64,000 nucleotides of DNA from Klenkia soli. GTDB taxonomy: Bacteria > Actinomycetota > Actinomycetes > Mycobacteriales > Geodermatophilaceae. Positions 25,252 to 33,323 of the stretch are shown one piece after another. Within the stretch, counting starts at the first letter, position 1. Every line of letters starts with the position of its first letter. The position numbers were made by a program, and so were the translations under genes. The stretch is taken from the NCBI RefSeq assembly GCF_900103975.1, contig NZ_FNIR01000017.1:1-64000 (forward strand), given 5' to 3'. The notes beneath the pieces were generated by a model. The model searched no databases. It was not told the origin of the DNA and worked only from the letters and a program-made list of their open reading frames with translations.

Positions 25252-25914
25252 TCAGGCCTGGTCGGCCTCGACGGGCGACGGGGGTGCGGGCTTCGGCGGC
25301 GACTGGGGGGCCAGCGGCCGCTCCTGCACCTCGGCGGCGGGCTCGGCCGAGTTCTCGGCGGCCTTGGCCTTCTTGCGCTCCACGATCTGGGCCTGCTGCG
25401 CCGCCTGGTTGCGGTGCGGCGCGATGACCATGACCATGTTGCGGCCGTCCTGCTTGGGGTTGGACTCCACGACGCCGAGGTCGGTGACGTCGCCCGCCAG
25501 GCGCTGCAGCAGCCGGTAGCCCATCTCGGGGCGGGACTGCTCGCGACCGCGGAACATCACCGTGATCTTGACCTTGTCGCCGCCCTTGAGGAAGCGGACG
25601 ACGTGGCCCTTCTTGGTCTCGTAGTCGTGCGGGTCGATCTTCAGCCGCAGACGCATCTCCTTGATGACGGTCTGCGTCTGGTTGCGACGGGCCTCGCGCT
25701 CCTTCTGCGCGGCCTCGTACTTGAACTTCCCGTAGTCCATGAGCTTCACGACGGGCGGGCGCGCCATGGGGGCGACCTCGACGAGGTCGAGCTCGCTGTC
25801 CTGGGCCAGGCGCAGCGCCTCGCCGATCGAGACGATGCCGACCTGCTCGCCCTCGGGCCCCACGAGACGGACCTCGGGGACGCGGATGCGGTCGTTGATG
25901 CGTGGCTCGGTGAT
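25252..25914 (-). CDS. infC: Translation initiation factor IF-3, apparently starting at ATC
   Basis: 220 aa. N-domain motif [12 protein letters not shown] is followed by the linker [15 protein letters not shown] and the C-domain ([48 protein letters not shown]), then a Pro/Ala-rich tail of about 40 residues. The first ATG/GTG in frame (25863) would delete the conserved [11 protein letters not shown] segment. The only position that keeps it and has a good SD (AGAGGAG, 5 nt spacing) is ATC at 25914. Rare AUU/AUC starts are known for infC and allow IF-3 to repress its own translation. Confidence 0.92.
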   Translation of the reverse strand: MTEPRINDRIRVPEVRLVGPEGEQVGIVSIGEALRLAQDSELDLVEVAPMARPPVVKLMDYGKFKYEAAQKEREARRNQTQTVIKEMRLRLKIDPHDYETKKGHVVRFLKGGDKVKITVMFRGREQSRPEMGYRLLQRLAGDVTDLGVVESNPKQDGRNMVMVIAPHRNQAAQQAQIVERKKAKAAENSAEPAAEVQERPLAPQSPPKPAPPSPVEADQA

Positions 25915-26139
25915 GGCCTCTCCTCTGCGTTCTGCGACGAGGAGTCAGCGTCCCGACCCGAAGAAGGGCCCTCGACCCGCTGGTGCGGGGAGGGCCAGGA
26001 GCCGGCGGACCGACCCCCGTACTTCAGGTGACCTGGGTGCCTGTGACGGCGTCAGGTGGGAGCGGGCTCCTCTTGGTCCGGCGGCCCGGGGCGGGGCTGC
26101 CGGTGGTGGTGCGCCTCATGTAGCGGGGTGAGACGCCCT
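25915..26139 (-). other. infC operon leader with a stable hairpin and a short leader ORF
   Basis: 225 non-coding bases upstream of infC. A -10-like TAGTCT (minus, 26147-26142) at the end of the preceding gene would start a leader of about 220 nt. A strong hairpin lies at 25967-25996 (GGCCCTC ... GAGGGCC with an inner CCGC/GCGG stem), about 50 nt before the start codon. A 31-codon ATG ORF (26119-26024) precedes it. Together they could form a translation-controlled attenuator, as known for infC leaders elsewhere; this is inferred. Confidence 0.4.
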
Positions 26140-26601
26140 TCAGACTACCCCGTCGGCGCGGCTGGCGGCCAGCAGGGTGCGCATGCCCTCGACGGCGCGG
26201 ACGGCGCGCTCGCCGTCGGCGGCCTGGACGGCGAGGACGGAGAGCTCGTCGTCGTCGACGAGCAGCAGCGAGGCCCAGGGCGAGTTCTGGTCGAACCGGA
26301 CCGCGCGGACGTGCGCCCACGGCAGCCGGTGGGTGCCCACGATGTTGCGCACCGTCACGCCCTCGGCGTCGGCGTCGACCCGGGCGCGGGACAGGTACAG
26401 CGTGGCCGCGGCCATGGCCAGGCCCAGGCCGCTGGTGGCCACCTGGTCCGAGGTCTGGAAGGCCACGACGCCGGTGGTGGAGGACTTCAGCAGGATCGAC
26501 ACGACCAGCATCACGCCGAAGATCACCGCCGCCATGAGGCCGCACATGATGCGCTGGCGGCGGGGTGTGGCGGACACGGTCGTGATCGCGGTCGAGGTCA
26601 C
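26140..26601 (-). CDS. Small membrane protein with bacterial PH-like domain
   Basis: 153 aa. Two hydrophobic segments (about residues 20-37 and 58-68) precede a C-terminal domain with RVDADAEGVTVRNIVGTHRL and PWAHVRAVRFDQNS, the pattern of bacterial PH (bPH_6-like) domains common in actinobacteria. Function unknown, likely membrane-associated. GTG start at 26601. It diverges from the next gene with only 32 bp between start codons, so their promoters must overlap or both mRNAs are leaderless. Confidence 0.75.
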   Translation of the reverse strand: MTSTAITTVSATPRRQRIMCGLMAAVIFGVMLVVSILLKSSTTGVVAFQTSDQVATSGLGLAMAAATLYLSRARVDADAEGVTVRNIVGTHRLPWAHVRAVRFDQNSPWASLLLVDDDELSVLAVQAADGERAVRAVEGMRTLLAASRADGVV

Positions 26602-26633
26602 CCCCGCAGTGTCCCACTGGCAGAGTGCGGGCG

Positions 26634-27689
26634 GTGACCAGCAGCGAGATCACCGGGACCGCCCAGCACGCGGCCTGGCAGGCCAGGGAACTGCCGCCGG
26701 TCGAGGAGGTCCGCCCGGGGTTGTGGTCCATCCCGGTGCCGATCCCGCACAACCCGCTGCGCTACGTGTCGGTGCACGCCTTCGCCCTCGAGGGCGGCGG
26801 TCTCGGCCTGGTCGACTGCGGGTGGGAGCACGAGGCGGGCTGGACGGCGCTCACCGACGGCCTGACCGGCATCGGCGCGGGCATCGCCGACGTCCGCGGG
26901 GTGCTCATCACCCACCTGCACTTCGACCACCTGGGGTTGGCCGGCCGCGTGCGCGAGGCCAGCGGGGCGTGGATCGCCATGCACCCGGCCGACGGCGACG
27001 TCGTCCGGCAGATGTCGGGCCGGGACGGCGCGGCCGCGGTGGCCACCCAGGTCGGGTTCCTGGTGGGCCTGGGGGCCGACCGGGAGACCGCGGTGTCCGA
27101 CGTCGGTGACCCCGCGCGGTGGGAGTCCTTCCACCGCATGGCCACCCCCGACCGCGACCTGCTCGACGGCGACGTCGCCGACTTCCCCGGGTGGTCGCTG
27201 CGGGCGGTGCACACCCCCGGCCACACCGCCGGGCACCTGTGCTTCGACGAGGAGCGCACGGGGGTCTTCCTGTCCGGCGACCACGTGCTGCCCCGCATCA
27301 GCCCGAACATCTCCACCAACCCCGGCGGCGAGGCCGACCCGCTGCGCGACTACCTGGCCGCCCTGGCCGCCGTCGGGCAGCGGCCCGAGCCGGCCGAGGT
27401 GCTGCCGGCCCACGAGTGGCGGTTCACCGGGCTGACCGCCCGCACCGACGCGCTGCGGGCGCACCACGAGGGCCGGCTGGCCGAGCTGCTGACCGCCGTC
27501 CGCGAGCACCCGGGCAGCACGCCGTGGGACCTCGCGGGCCACCTGACCTGGTCGCGCCCGTGGTCGTCCTACGAGCGCGGCATGCGGGTCTTCGCCGTGA
27601 CCGAGACCGACGCGCACCTGCGGCTGCTGGCCAGCCGCGGCGCCGTCGTGGGCACCGCGGGGCCGGTGCCGCGCTTCACCGCGGCGTGA
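26634..27689 (+). CDS. Metallo-beta-lactamase-fold hydrolase
   Basis: ~351 aa. The dinuclear metal motif THLHFDHLG (HxHxDH) is intact, with later ligands in HTPGHTAGHLC, the aspartate of SGDHVLP and the histidine of LPAHEW. The C-terminal ~90 residues look like the winged-helix extension seen in MBL-fold thioesterase/lactonase-like enzymes. Substrate unknown. The GTG at 26634 is chosen; another at 26625 is in frame. Confidence 0.87.
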   Translation: MTSSEITGTAQHAAWQARELPPVEEVRPGLWSIPVPIPHNPLRYVSVHAFALEGGGLGLVDCGWEHEAGWTALTDGLTGIGAGIADVRGVLITHLHFDHLGLAGRVREASGAWIAMHPADGDVVRQMSGRDGAAAVATQVGFLVGLGADRETAVSDVGDPARWESFHRMATPDRDLLDGDVADFPGWSLRAVHTPGHTAGHLCFDEERTGVFLSGDHVLPRISPNISTNPGGEADPLRDYLAALAAVGQRPEPAEVLPAHEWRFTGLTARTDALRAHHEGRLAELLTAVREHPGSTPWDLAGHLTWSRPWSSYERGMRVFAVTETDAHLRLLASRGAVVGTAGPVPRFTAA

Positions 27690-27699
27690 GGTCGGCGGC

Positions 27700-28275
27700 G
27701 TGAGGTTCACCGACCTGGCCGCCCGGGTGATGGCCGCACCACCTCGGCTGGGGACGACCCGGCTGGTGCTCGTGGACGGCCCCGCCGGGTCGGGCAAGAC
27801 GACGTTCGCCGGGCGGCTGGCCGCCGAGCTGGACGGCGCACCGGTGGTGCACCTGGACGACCTCTACGACGGCTGGACCCTCGACGGGGTCACCGAGCGG
27901 CTCGCCGCGTGGGTGCTGGACCCGCTGGGGCAGGGCCGGGACGCGGAGTTCGCCGCCTACGACTGGGCGACCGGCCGGTTCGCCGTCCCCACGACGGTGC
28001 CGGCCCGCGGCGCGCTGGTCGTCGAGGGCTGCGGCGCCGCCTCCCGGGCCGTGGACGACGCCGCCTCGCTGCGGATCTGGGTGGAGGCCCCGCCCGAGGT
28101 CTGCGCGCAGCGGTGGGCGGCCCGCGGTGGTGCGGCGATGACGGCGTTCCAGCCGGCCTGGGCCCGCGCCGAGGGGGTCGTCTTCGCCCGCGAGGGCACC
28201 CGGGACCGGGCGGACCTGCGGGTCGACGGTGCCCCCGCCGTCCCGCCGTCCCCGGGGTCCTTCGCGGTGCTCTGA
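27700..28275 (+). CDS. P-loop kinase-like protein (uridine kinase-like)
   Basis: 191 aa with Walker A VDGPAGSGKTTFAGRLA near residue 30. HLDDLYDGW follows, like the substrate-binding DDFY segment of uridine/phosphoribulokinase-type enzymes, then a VVEGCGA strand. A nucleoside or small-metabolite kinase is likely; the true substrate is unknown. GTG start, 10 bp after the hydrolase stop, so probably co-transcribed with it. Confidence 0.8.
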   Translation: MRFTDLAARVMAAPPRLGTTRLVLVDGPAGSGKTTFAGRLAAELDGAPVVHLDDLYDGWTLDGVTERLAAWVLDPLGQGRDAEFAAYDWATGRFAVPTTVPARGALVVEGCGAASRAVDDAASLRIWVEAPPEVCAQRWAARGGAAMTAFQPAWARAEGVVFAREGTRDRADLRVDGAPAVPPSPGSFAVL

Positions 28276-28277
28276 GG

Positions 28278-28853
28278 TCAGGCGCAGGCGAGGATCGACT
28301 CGACCAGCTCGGCCCGGCGGTGGGCCGGGACCGGACGACCGCGGCCGGTGATGCGCTCCCACACCGCCCCGCCCAGGACGGCGGTGATCCACTGCTGGCG
28401 GGCGGCGCCGATCGGCTCGGCCCGGCGACGGGCGCGGGCCGCCACGGCGCACATCACCTCGCAGACGGCGTCGGTGACCGCGACCTCGACGCCGGCGCGC
28501 AGCAGCGGGTCCCGGCCGGCGGCCTCGGCGACGGCGGCCACGGCCAGCTCACCCCGGCCCAGCGGGCGGGACCAGTGCTCCAGGGCGGCCCCCAGGTCGC
28601 GGGCGGTGCTGCCGGTGTCGCCGCGGTCGACGACCACCGGCACGGTCGCGACGGCCTCGCCGACCAGGGCGGACAGCGAGGGCCAGGTGGCCCGCAGCCG
28701 GGTCACCGGCAGGCCGGCCCGGTCGGCGACGTCGTCCAGGGCCAGTCCGTGCCACCCCCGCTCGGCCAGCAGCTGCACGGCTGCGGCGAGGGCGGCGGCC
28801 GAGGCGGGGTCCGCGGCGGGCGCGGCGGGGAGGGTGGGCAGCGGAAGCGACAT
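28278..28853 (-). CDS. TetR-like transcriptional regulator
   Basis: 191 aa with a TetR-type HTH GLALDDVADRAGLPVTRLRA; the usual YxxF after the turn is replaced by TWPSLSALV, a divergent recognition helix. ATG at 28853 is chosen because AGGA lies upstream. A longer reading to 28913 would run through the dyad described next. It diverges from the deacetylase gene at 28978. Confidence 0.8.
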   Translation of the reverse strand: MSLPLPTLPAAPAADPASAAALAAAVQLLAERGWHGLALDDVADRAGLPVTRLRATWPSLSALVGEAVATVPVVVDRGDTGSTARDLGAALEHWSRPLGRGELAVAAVAEAAGRDPLLRAGVEVAVTDAVCEVMCAVAARARRRAEPIGAARQQWITAVLGGAVWERITGRGRPVPAHRRAELVESILACA

Positions 28854-28875
28854 GGCCGGTCCTGGGGTCCCAGAG

Positions 28876-28893
28876 GGGTGAGGTTCCTCACCC
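28876..28893. promoter_or_regulatory. Operator candidate for the divergent TetR gene
   Basis: GGGTGAGGTTCCTCACCC is a perfect dyad with 8-base arms and a 2-base centre. It sits 22 bp upstream of the TetR ATG and 84 bp upstream of the deacetylase GTG. A smaller dyad CTGGGGTCCCAG (28862-28873) lies between it and the TetR gene. The position is that of an autoregulatory operator. Confidence 0.55.
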
Positions 28894-28977
28894 ATCGGCA
28901 GTCGGCTCCGCACCGGGCAGGACGTCGTCCCACCTGCACCACGTGTCCCTCGGGTCCCGGCCGGGCAGTGGGGTGTC

Positions 28978-29859
28978 GTGGACTCCCCCGCCCGGCACGG
29001 CCGCTACCCCTGGTCCCCGCTCCCGGAGCGCCCCCTGTACGACTGGCCCGGCGGGCGCCGGCTGGCGGTCTACGTCGGCCTGAACCTGGAGGTGTTCGAC
29101 TTCGGCGACGGGCTCGGCGCCGAGCTGGCCCCCGGCGGCGGTGACCCCGACGTCCTCAACTACTCCTGGCGGGACTGGGGCAACCGGGTCGGCGCCTGGC
29201 GACTGCTGGAGACCCTCGACGCGCTCGGGCTGCCGACCTCGGTGATCGCCAACGGCCGGGTGCTCACCGAGTGCCCCGGCCTGGTCGAGGCCTTCCTGGC
29301 CCGCGGCGACGAACTGGTCGGGCACGGCCGCACCAACGCCGAGCGGCAGGCCGACCTCACCGAGGACGACGAGCGGGCCCTGGTCGCCGAGGCCACCGCC
29401 GCGCTGACCACGGCCGCCGGGCGTGCTCCCGCGGGGTGGCTGGGGCCGTGGATCTCGGAGAGCCGGGTGACCCCGGACCTGCTGGCCGAGGCCGGCTACG
29501 GGTACCTGCTGGACTGGGCGCACGACGACCAGCCGACCTGGCTGACCACCCGCGACGGCGGGCGGATCCTCTCGGTGCCCTACCCGCAGGAGCTCAACGA
29601 CATCCCGGCCGTGGTGTCCCGCCAGGTGTCGGGCCAGGACTTCGCCGACATGGTCGTGGCCACCTTCGACGAGATGCTCGAGCAGTCCCGCTCGGCGCCG
29701 CTGGTCATGGGCATCGCCGTCCACCCCTACGTCGTCGGTCACCCGCACCGGCTGCGACCGCTGCGGGCGGCGCTGGCGCACGTCGCGGCGCACCGGGACG
29801 ACGTCTGGCTCACCACGGCCGGCGCGATCGCCGAGCACGCCGCACCGGTGACTCCCTGA
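28978..29859 (+). CDS. Polysaccharide deacetylase (NodB-homology) family protein, allantoinase-like subgroup
   Basis: 293 aa without signal peptide or membrane segment, so cytoplasmic. The sequence follows the PuuE-like branch: YPWSPLPERPLYDWPGGRRL at the start, SWRDWGNRVGAWRLLETLDA, GHGRTNAERQADL and AVHPYVVGHPHR. Such proteins act on allantoin or related amides rather than cell-wall glycans, but the activity is unproven. GTG start at 28978. The divergent TetR and the dyad between them suggest control by a ligand. Confidence 0.8.
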   Translation: MDSPARHGRYPWSPLPERPLYDWPGGRRLAVYVGLNLEVFDFGDGLGAELAPGGGDPDVLNYSWRDWGNRVGAWRLLETLDALGLPTSVIANGRVLTECPGLVEAFLARGDELVGHGRTNAERQADLTEDDERALVAEATAALTTAAGRAPAGWLGPWISESRVTPDLLAEAGYGYLLDWAHDDQPTWLTTRDGGRILSVPYPQELNDIPAVVSRQVSGQDFADMVVATFDEMLEQSRSAPLVMGIAVHPYVVGHPHRLRPLRAALAHVAAHRDDVWLTTAGAIAEHAAPVTP

Positions 29860-29887
29860 CACATCCCCGGAACACGGACGCAGCACG

Positions 29888-31027
29888 ATGGACGGCGTGA
29901 CCGAGACCGTGCCCGAGCCCGCGCCCGAGCCCGTGGACGTCCTGCCCCTGGCCGGCTACACCGTGGCCGTCACCGCGGCCCGCCGGTCCGAGGAGCTGGC
30001 CGCGCTGCTGGACCGCCGCGGCGCCCGGGTCATCGCCGCGCCGGCCATCCGGATCGTGCCGCTGTCCGACGACGCCGAGCTGGTGGCCGCCACCCGCGAG
30101 GTGCTCCGCGCCCCGGTCGACCTGGTCGTGGCCACCACCGGCGTGGGCTTCCGCGGGTGGCTGGAGGCCGCCGACGCCTGGGACCTGCCGCTGGTCGAGC
30201 ACCTCTCCGGCGCCCGGGTGCTGGCCCGGGGCCCCAAGGCCCGCGGCGCGATCCGCGGCGGCGGGCTGGTCGACGCGTGGTCACCGGCGTCCGAGAGCTC
30301 GGCCGAGGTGCTCGAGCACCTGCTGTCCGGCGCCGAGGGACCGCTGGAGGGCCGCCGGATCGCCGTCCAGCTGCACGGGGACCCGCTGCCCGACCTGGTG
30401 GCCGGTCTGCTCGCCGTCGGGGCCGACGTCCTGCAGGTGCCGGTCTACCGGTGGGTGCTGCCCGAGGACACCGCCCCGCTGCGCCGGCTGGTGCACACCA
30501 TCGCCGCCCGGGCCGTCGACGCCGTCACCTTCACCTCCGCCCCCGCGGCCGCCTCGCTGCTGCAGGTGGCCGAGCAGGAGGGCGTGCTGGCCGGGGTGCT
30601 CGCCGGCTTGACCGACGGGGTGCTCGCCGTCGCCGTCGGCGCCGTGACGGCGGGTCCGCTGGAGGCCGCCGGCATCACCACCGCCCAGCCCGACCGGGCC
30701 CGGCTCGGGGCGCTGGCCCGCGAGGTGGTCGCCCGGCTGCCCGAGCGCGACGCCGTCCTCACCGCCGGCGGGCACCGCCTGCAGGTGCGCGGGCACGCCG
30801 TCGTCCTCGACGGCCGGCTGGTCGAGCTGGCGCCGGCGCCGATGACCGTGCTGAAGTCCCTGGCCCGCCGCCCGGGTGCGGTGGTCTCGCGGCCGGACCT
30901 GCTGGCCACCGTCTCCGGCGGGTCGGACGCGCACGCCGTCGAGATGGCCGTGACCCGCCTGCGGGCCGCGCTCGGCGCACCGGTCGTGGAGACCGTCGTC
31001 AAGCGCGGCTACCGCCTGGCCGTCTAG
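29888..31027 (+). CDS. nnaR: HemD-like domain fused to an OmpR-type winged helix (NnaR-type nitrate assimilation regulator)
   Basis: 379 aa. Residues ~20-265 match the uroporphyrinogen-III synthase fold (LAGYTVAVTAARRSEELAAL ... VDAVTFTSAPAAASLLQVA). Residues ~285-379 are an OmpR/PhoB C-terminal DNA-binding domain (LAPAPMTVLKSLARRPGAVV, then TRLRAALGAPVVETVVKRGY). This fusion is the architecture of NnaR/Rv0260c, which regulates nitrate/nitrite assimilation in actinobacteria, and the surrounding narK and nirBD support that. Its stop codon overlaps the narK stop in the shared palindrome CTAG. Confidence 0.88.
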   Translation: MDGVTETVPEPAPEPVDVLPLAGYTVAVTAARRSEELAALLDRRGARVIAAPAIRIVPLSDDAELVAATREVLRAPVDLVVATTGVGFRGWLEAADAWDLPLVEHLSGARVLARGPKARGAIRGGGLVDAWSPASESSAEVLEHLLSGAEGPLEGRRIAVQLHGDPLPDLVAGLLAVGADVLQVPVYRWVLPEDTAPLRRLVHTIAARAVDAVTFTSAPAAASLLQVAEQEGVLAGVLAGLTDGVLAVAVGAVTAGPLEAAGITTAQPDRARLGALAREVVARLPERDAVLTAGGHRLQVRGHAVVLDGRLVELAPAPMTVLKSLARRPGAVVSRPDLLATVSGGSDAHAVEMAVTRLRAALGAPVVETVVKRGYRLAV

Positions 31028-32415
31028 ACCGCGACCTTTCCCGGGCGCAGGTACACGGCCCAGGTGACCGCGACGCAGACCAGGTAGAAGGCGATGAAGA
31101 CCAGGTAGGCGCCGTCCCCGGTGCCCGTGGTGAGGAACGACTGCCGGAAGGCCAGGTTCACCAGCACGCCGCCGAAGGCCCCGACCGCGCCGGCGATGCC
31201 GATCACGGCACCGGACATGCGCAGTGCCCGACGATCAGCGGTCGCGGACTCCTCGCCTGCCGCGACGGCGTCCATGGCCTGCACCCGGAAGACCGCCGGG
31301 ATCATCTTGTAGGTCGAGCCGTTGCCCAGGCCGCTGAGCACGAACAGCAGCACGAAGCCGACGACGAACAAGGGCAGCGAGCCGACCTGGCTGGCGACGA
31401 AGACCACCAGGGCGCCGACGGCCATGGCCACGAAGTTCCACAGCGTGATGCGGGCGCCGCCGAACCGGTCGGCGAGCTTGCCCCCGACCGGGCGGATCAG
31501 CGAGCCCAGCAGCGGGCCGAGCCAGGTCAGCGACGCCGCGGCCAGCGGGGTGGCGAACGAGCTGGCGAACTGGTTGGTGAGCACCTGGCCGAAGGCGAAG
31601 CTGAACCCGATGAACGAGCCGAACGTGCCGATGTACAGGAAGGACATCACCCAGGTGTGCCGCTCGCGGGCCGCGTCGCGCAGCGCCCGGGGCTGGTTGG
31701 CCAGCGTGGTCAGGTTGTCCATCACCAGGGCGGCGCCGACGGCGGCCAGCACGATGAAGGGCACGTAGACCAGCAGCACGACGCGCGGGTGCTCGGCCCC
31801 GACGGTGGCCAGCACGAGCAGCCCGACCAGCTGGATCACCGGCACCCCGAGGTTGCCGCCGCCGGCGTTGAGCCCGAGCGCCCAGCCCTTCTCCCGCTCG
31901 GGGTAGAAGGCGTTGATGTTGGTCATCGAGCTGGCGAAGTTTCCGCCGCCCACACCGGCCAGGCAGGCCACCAGCAGCAGCGTGGAGTAGGAGACGCCGG
32001 GCTCGAGCACCAGGGCGGTGGCCACGGTCGGCACCAGCAGCAGAGCCGCCGACACGATCGTCCAGTTGCGGCCGCCGAAGCGGGCGACGGCGAAGGTGTA
32101 CGGCAGCCGCACGAACGCGCCCAGCGCCGTGGGCAGCGCGGTGAGCAGGAACTTCTGCGCGGCCACCTCGGGTGGCTCGCCGGTGAAGGTGCCGGCGGCC
32201 ACGTAGGCCGGGCCGAGGAACAGCACCATCACCGACCACAGGCTCCAGATCGAGAAGCCGATGTGCTCGGAGAACACCGAGAACCACAGGTTCCGGCGGG
32301 CGATGCGCTTGCCGGTGGCGGCCCAGAACTGCGGGTCCTCGGGGCGCCAGTCGTCGATCCACCTCCCGCCCCGGCGGGTGCTGGTGGTGGGTGCGGTCTC
32401 GGTGGTCACGGCCAT
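31024..32415 (-). CDS. narK: Nitrate/nitrite transporter, NarK/NNP family
   Basis: 463 aa, 12 membrane segments. Both NNP signatures are present: AGVGGGNFASSMTNINAFYP followed by EREKGWALGLNAGGGNLGV, and LSGLGNGSTYKMIPAVF. The N-terminus WRPEDPQFWAATGKRIARRN is typical. It brings nitrate (or exchanges nitrite) across the cytoplasmic membrane for the NasA and NirBD enzymes nearby. ATG start at 32415. A GlnR-like pair of half-sites lies just upstream (32438-32453). Confidence 0.95.
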   Translation of the reverse strand: MAVTTETAPTTSTRRGGRWIDDWRPEDPQFWAATGKRIARRNLWFSVFSEHIGFSIWSLWSVMVLFLGPAYVAAGTFTGEPPEVAAQKFLLTALPTALGAFVRLPYTFAVARFGGRNWTIVSAALLLVPTVATALVLEPGVSYSTLLLVACLAGVGGGNFASSMTNINAFYPEREKGWALGLNAGGGNLGVPVIQLVGLLVLATVGAEHPRVVLLVYVPFIVLAAVGAALVMDNLTTLANQPRALRDAARERHTWVMSFLYIGTFGSFIGFSFAFGQVLTNQFASSFATPLAAASLTWLGPLLGSLIRPVGGKLADRFGGARITLWNFVAMAVGALVVFVASQVGSLPLFVVGFVLLFVLSGLGNGSTYKMIPAVFRVQAMDAVAAGEESATADRRALRMSGAVIGIAGAVGAFGGVLVNLAFRQSFLTTGTGDGAYLVFIAFYLVCVAVTWAVYLRPGKVAV

Positions 32416-32437
32416 GCGGCGACCCTGCCGATCCCGG

Positions 32438-32453
32438 GTGACCCGACGGTTGC
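32438..32453 (-). promoter_or_regulatory. Possible GlnR half-site pair upstream of narK
   Basis: On the minus strand GCAAC-N6-GTCAC matches the GnAAC-N6-GTnAC layout of actinobacterial GlnR sites (AC-N9-AC core). It is 22 bp from the narK ATG, which is close for an activator, so it would require a long leader or would repress. It is weak evidence on its own and only notable in a nitrate cluster. Confidence 0.25.
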
Positions 32454-32522
32454 CCCTGCGGGCGAGCTGTGTTCCGTTCCCCGCACCGGGGCTGACCCGA
32501 CGTGGTGAGGAATGCTGCGCGC

Positions 32523-32538
32523 GCGGGTCGCGACCCGC
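32523..32538. promoter_or_regulatory. Perfect 16-bp palindrome before the orphan gene
   Basis: GCGGGTCGCGACCCGC is a perfect palindrome ending 11 bases before the GTG of the unknown gene at 32550 and lying in the narK divergent region. It could be an operator or an RNA hairpin that affects translation of the downstream gene. No known regulator is assigned. Confidence 0.4.
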
Positions 32539-32549
32539 ATGATCACCCC

Positions 32550-33323
32550 GTGACCTCTCCCGAACCGGGCCGTTCGCTGATCGAGTCGGGCTTCGGGATC
32601 GCCGGGTCCATGACCGGCTCGGCCGCCACCGTCGTCTACTCCCCCGCCGACGCCGCGCTGCAGCTGGACGACCGGTTCTCGGGGTGCCTGCGCGACCTGG
32701 CCGACGACCTCGGCGGCGGAGCGCTGCCGCAGCGCGAGGCGGCCCGGGCCGGGGCGGCGCTGGCCTTCGCCGTCGAGCACGGCGTCTCGCTGTCCCGGCG
32801 GGAACGCCACGTGCGCTCCGACGGCTTCTTCGCCGAGCGGGCCGGCGGCCGGGTGGCCGCGCGCGAGGTGGGCGAGGGCGTGCTGCTGGCCGCCCGCGCC
32901 GCGGCCGACGAGCGGCGGGTGCGGCACCTGGGCTACCTGCTGGCCGAGGTGGTCTTCTCCCCCGACGTCGACGCCGCCCTGGCCGAGCGGGCGCTGCTGG
33001 TGGCCCGCGACCTCACCTGGCGGCAGTGGGCGCTGCTGGCCGCGGTCGGCCGCCGCGAGCGCTCACCGCTGCCGCTGGTCCCGGTGCCGGTCGACCCGCG
33101 GGCCTGGTCGACCTGGGGCGCCCTCGAGGACCTGGTGGGGCTGCAGGAGGCCGGGCTGCTCGACCCGCCGGTCGCCGTCCCCCGGCCCGGCGGCGCCGCC
33201 CAGCCCCGGCTGCGCCCGGCCGACCTGCGGCTGACCCGACGCGGCGTGCTGCTGCACCGGCTGCTGGCCCTGGACTTCGTCCGCGCCGACGACGTCGACG
33301 CCGCCCTCTCCGCGCTCAGCTGA
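32550..33323 (+). CDS. Uncharacterised helical protein inside the nitrate assimilation cluster
   Basis: 257 aa, not recognised as an enzyme. No signal peptide; the N-terminus IESGFGIAGSMTGSAATVVY is Gly/Ala rich. The centre (SDGFFAERAGGRVAAREVGE, GVLLAARAAADERRVRHLGY, LLAEVVFSPDVD) looks helical. It resembles, by my memory only, a scattered family of unnamed proteins with an (E)GVLLAAQ...NLLANIAF segment. The C-terminal half contains LVARDLTWRQWALLAAVG. GTG start at 32550. Its stop overlaps the converging pip gene by 8 bp. Function unknown. Confidence 0.7.
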   Translation: MTSPEPGRSLIESGFGIAGSMTGSAATVVYSPADAALQLDDRFSGCLRDLADDLGGGALPQREAARAGAALAFAVEHGVSLSRRERHVRSDGFFAERAGGRVAAREVGEGVLLAARAAADERRVRHLGYLLAEVVFSPDVDAALAERALLVARDLTWRQWALLAAVGRRERSPLPLVPVPVDPRAWSTWGALEDLVGLQEAGLLDPPVAVPRPGGAAQPRLRPADLRLTRRGVLLHRLLALDFVRADDVDAALSALS

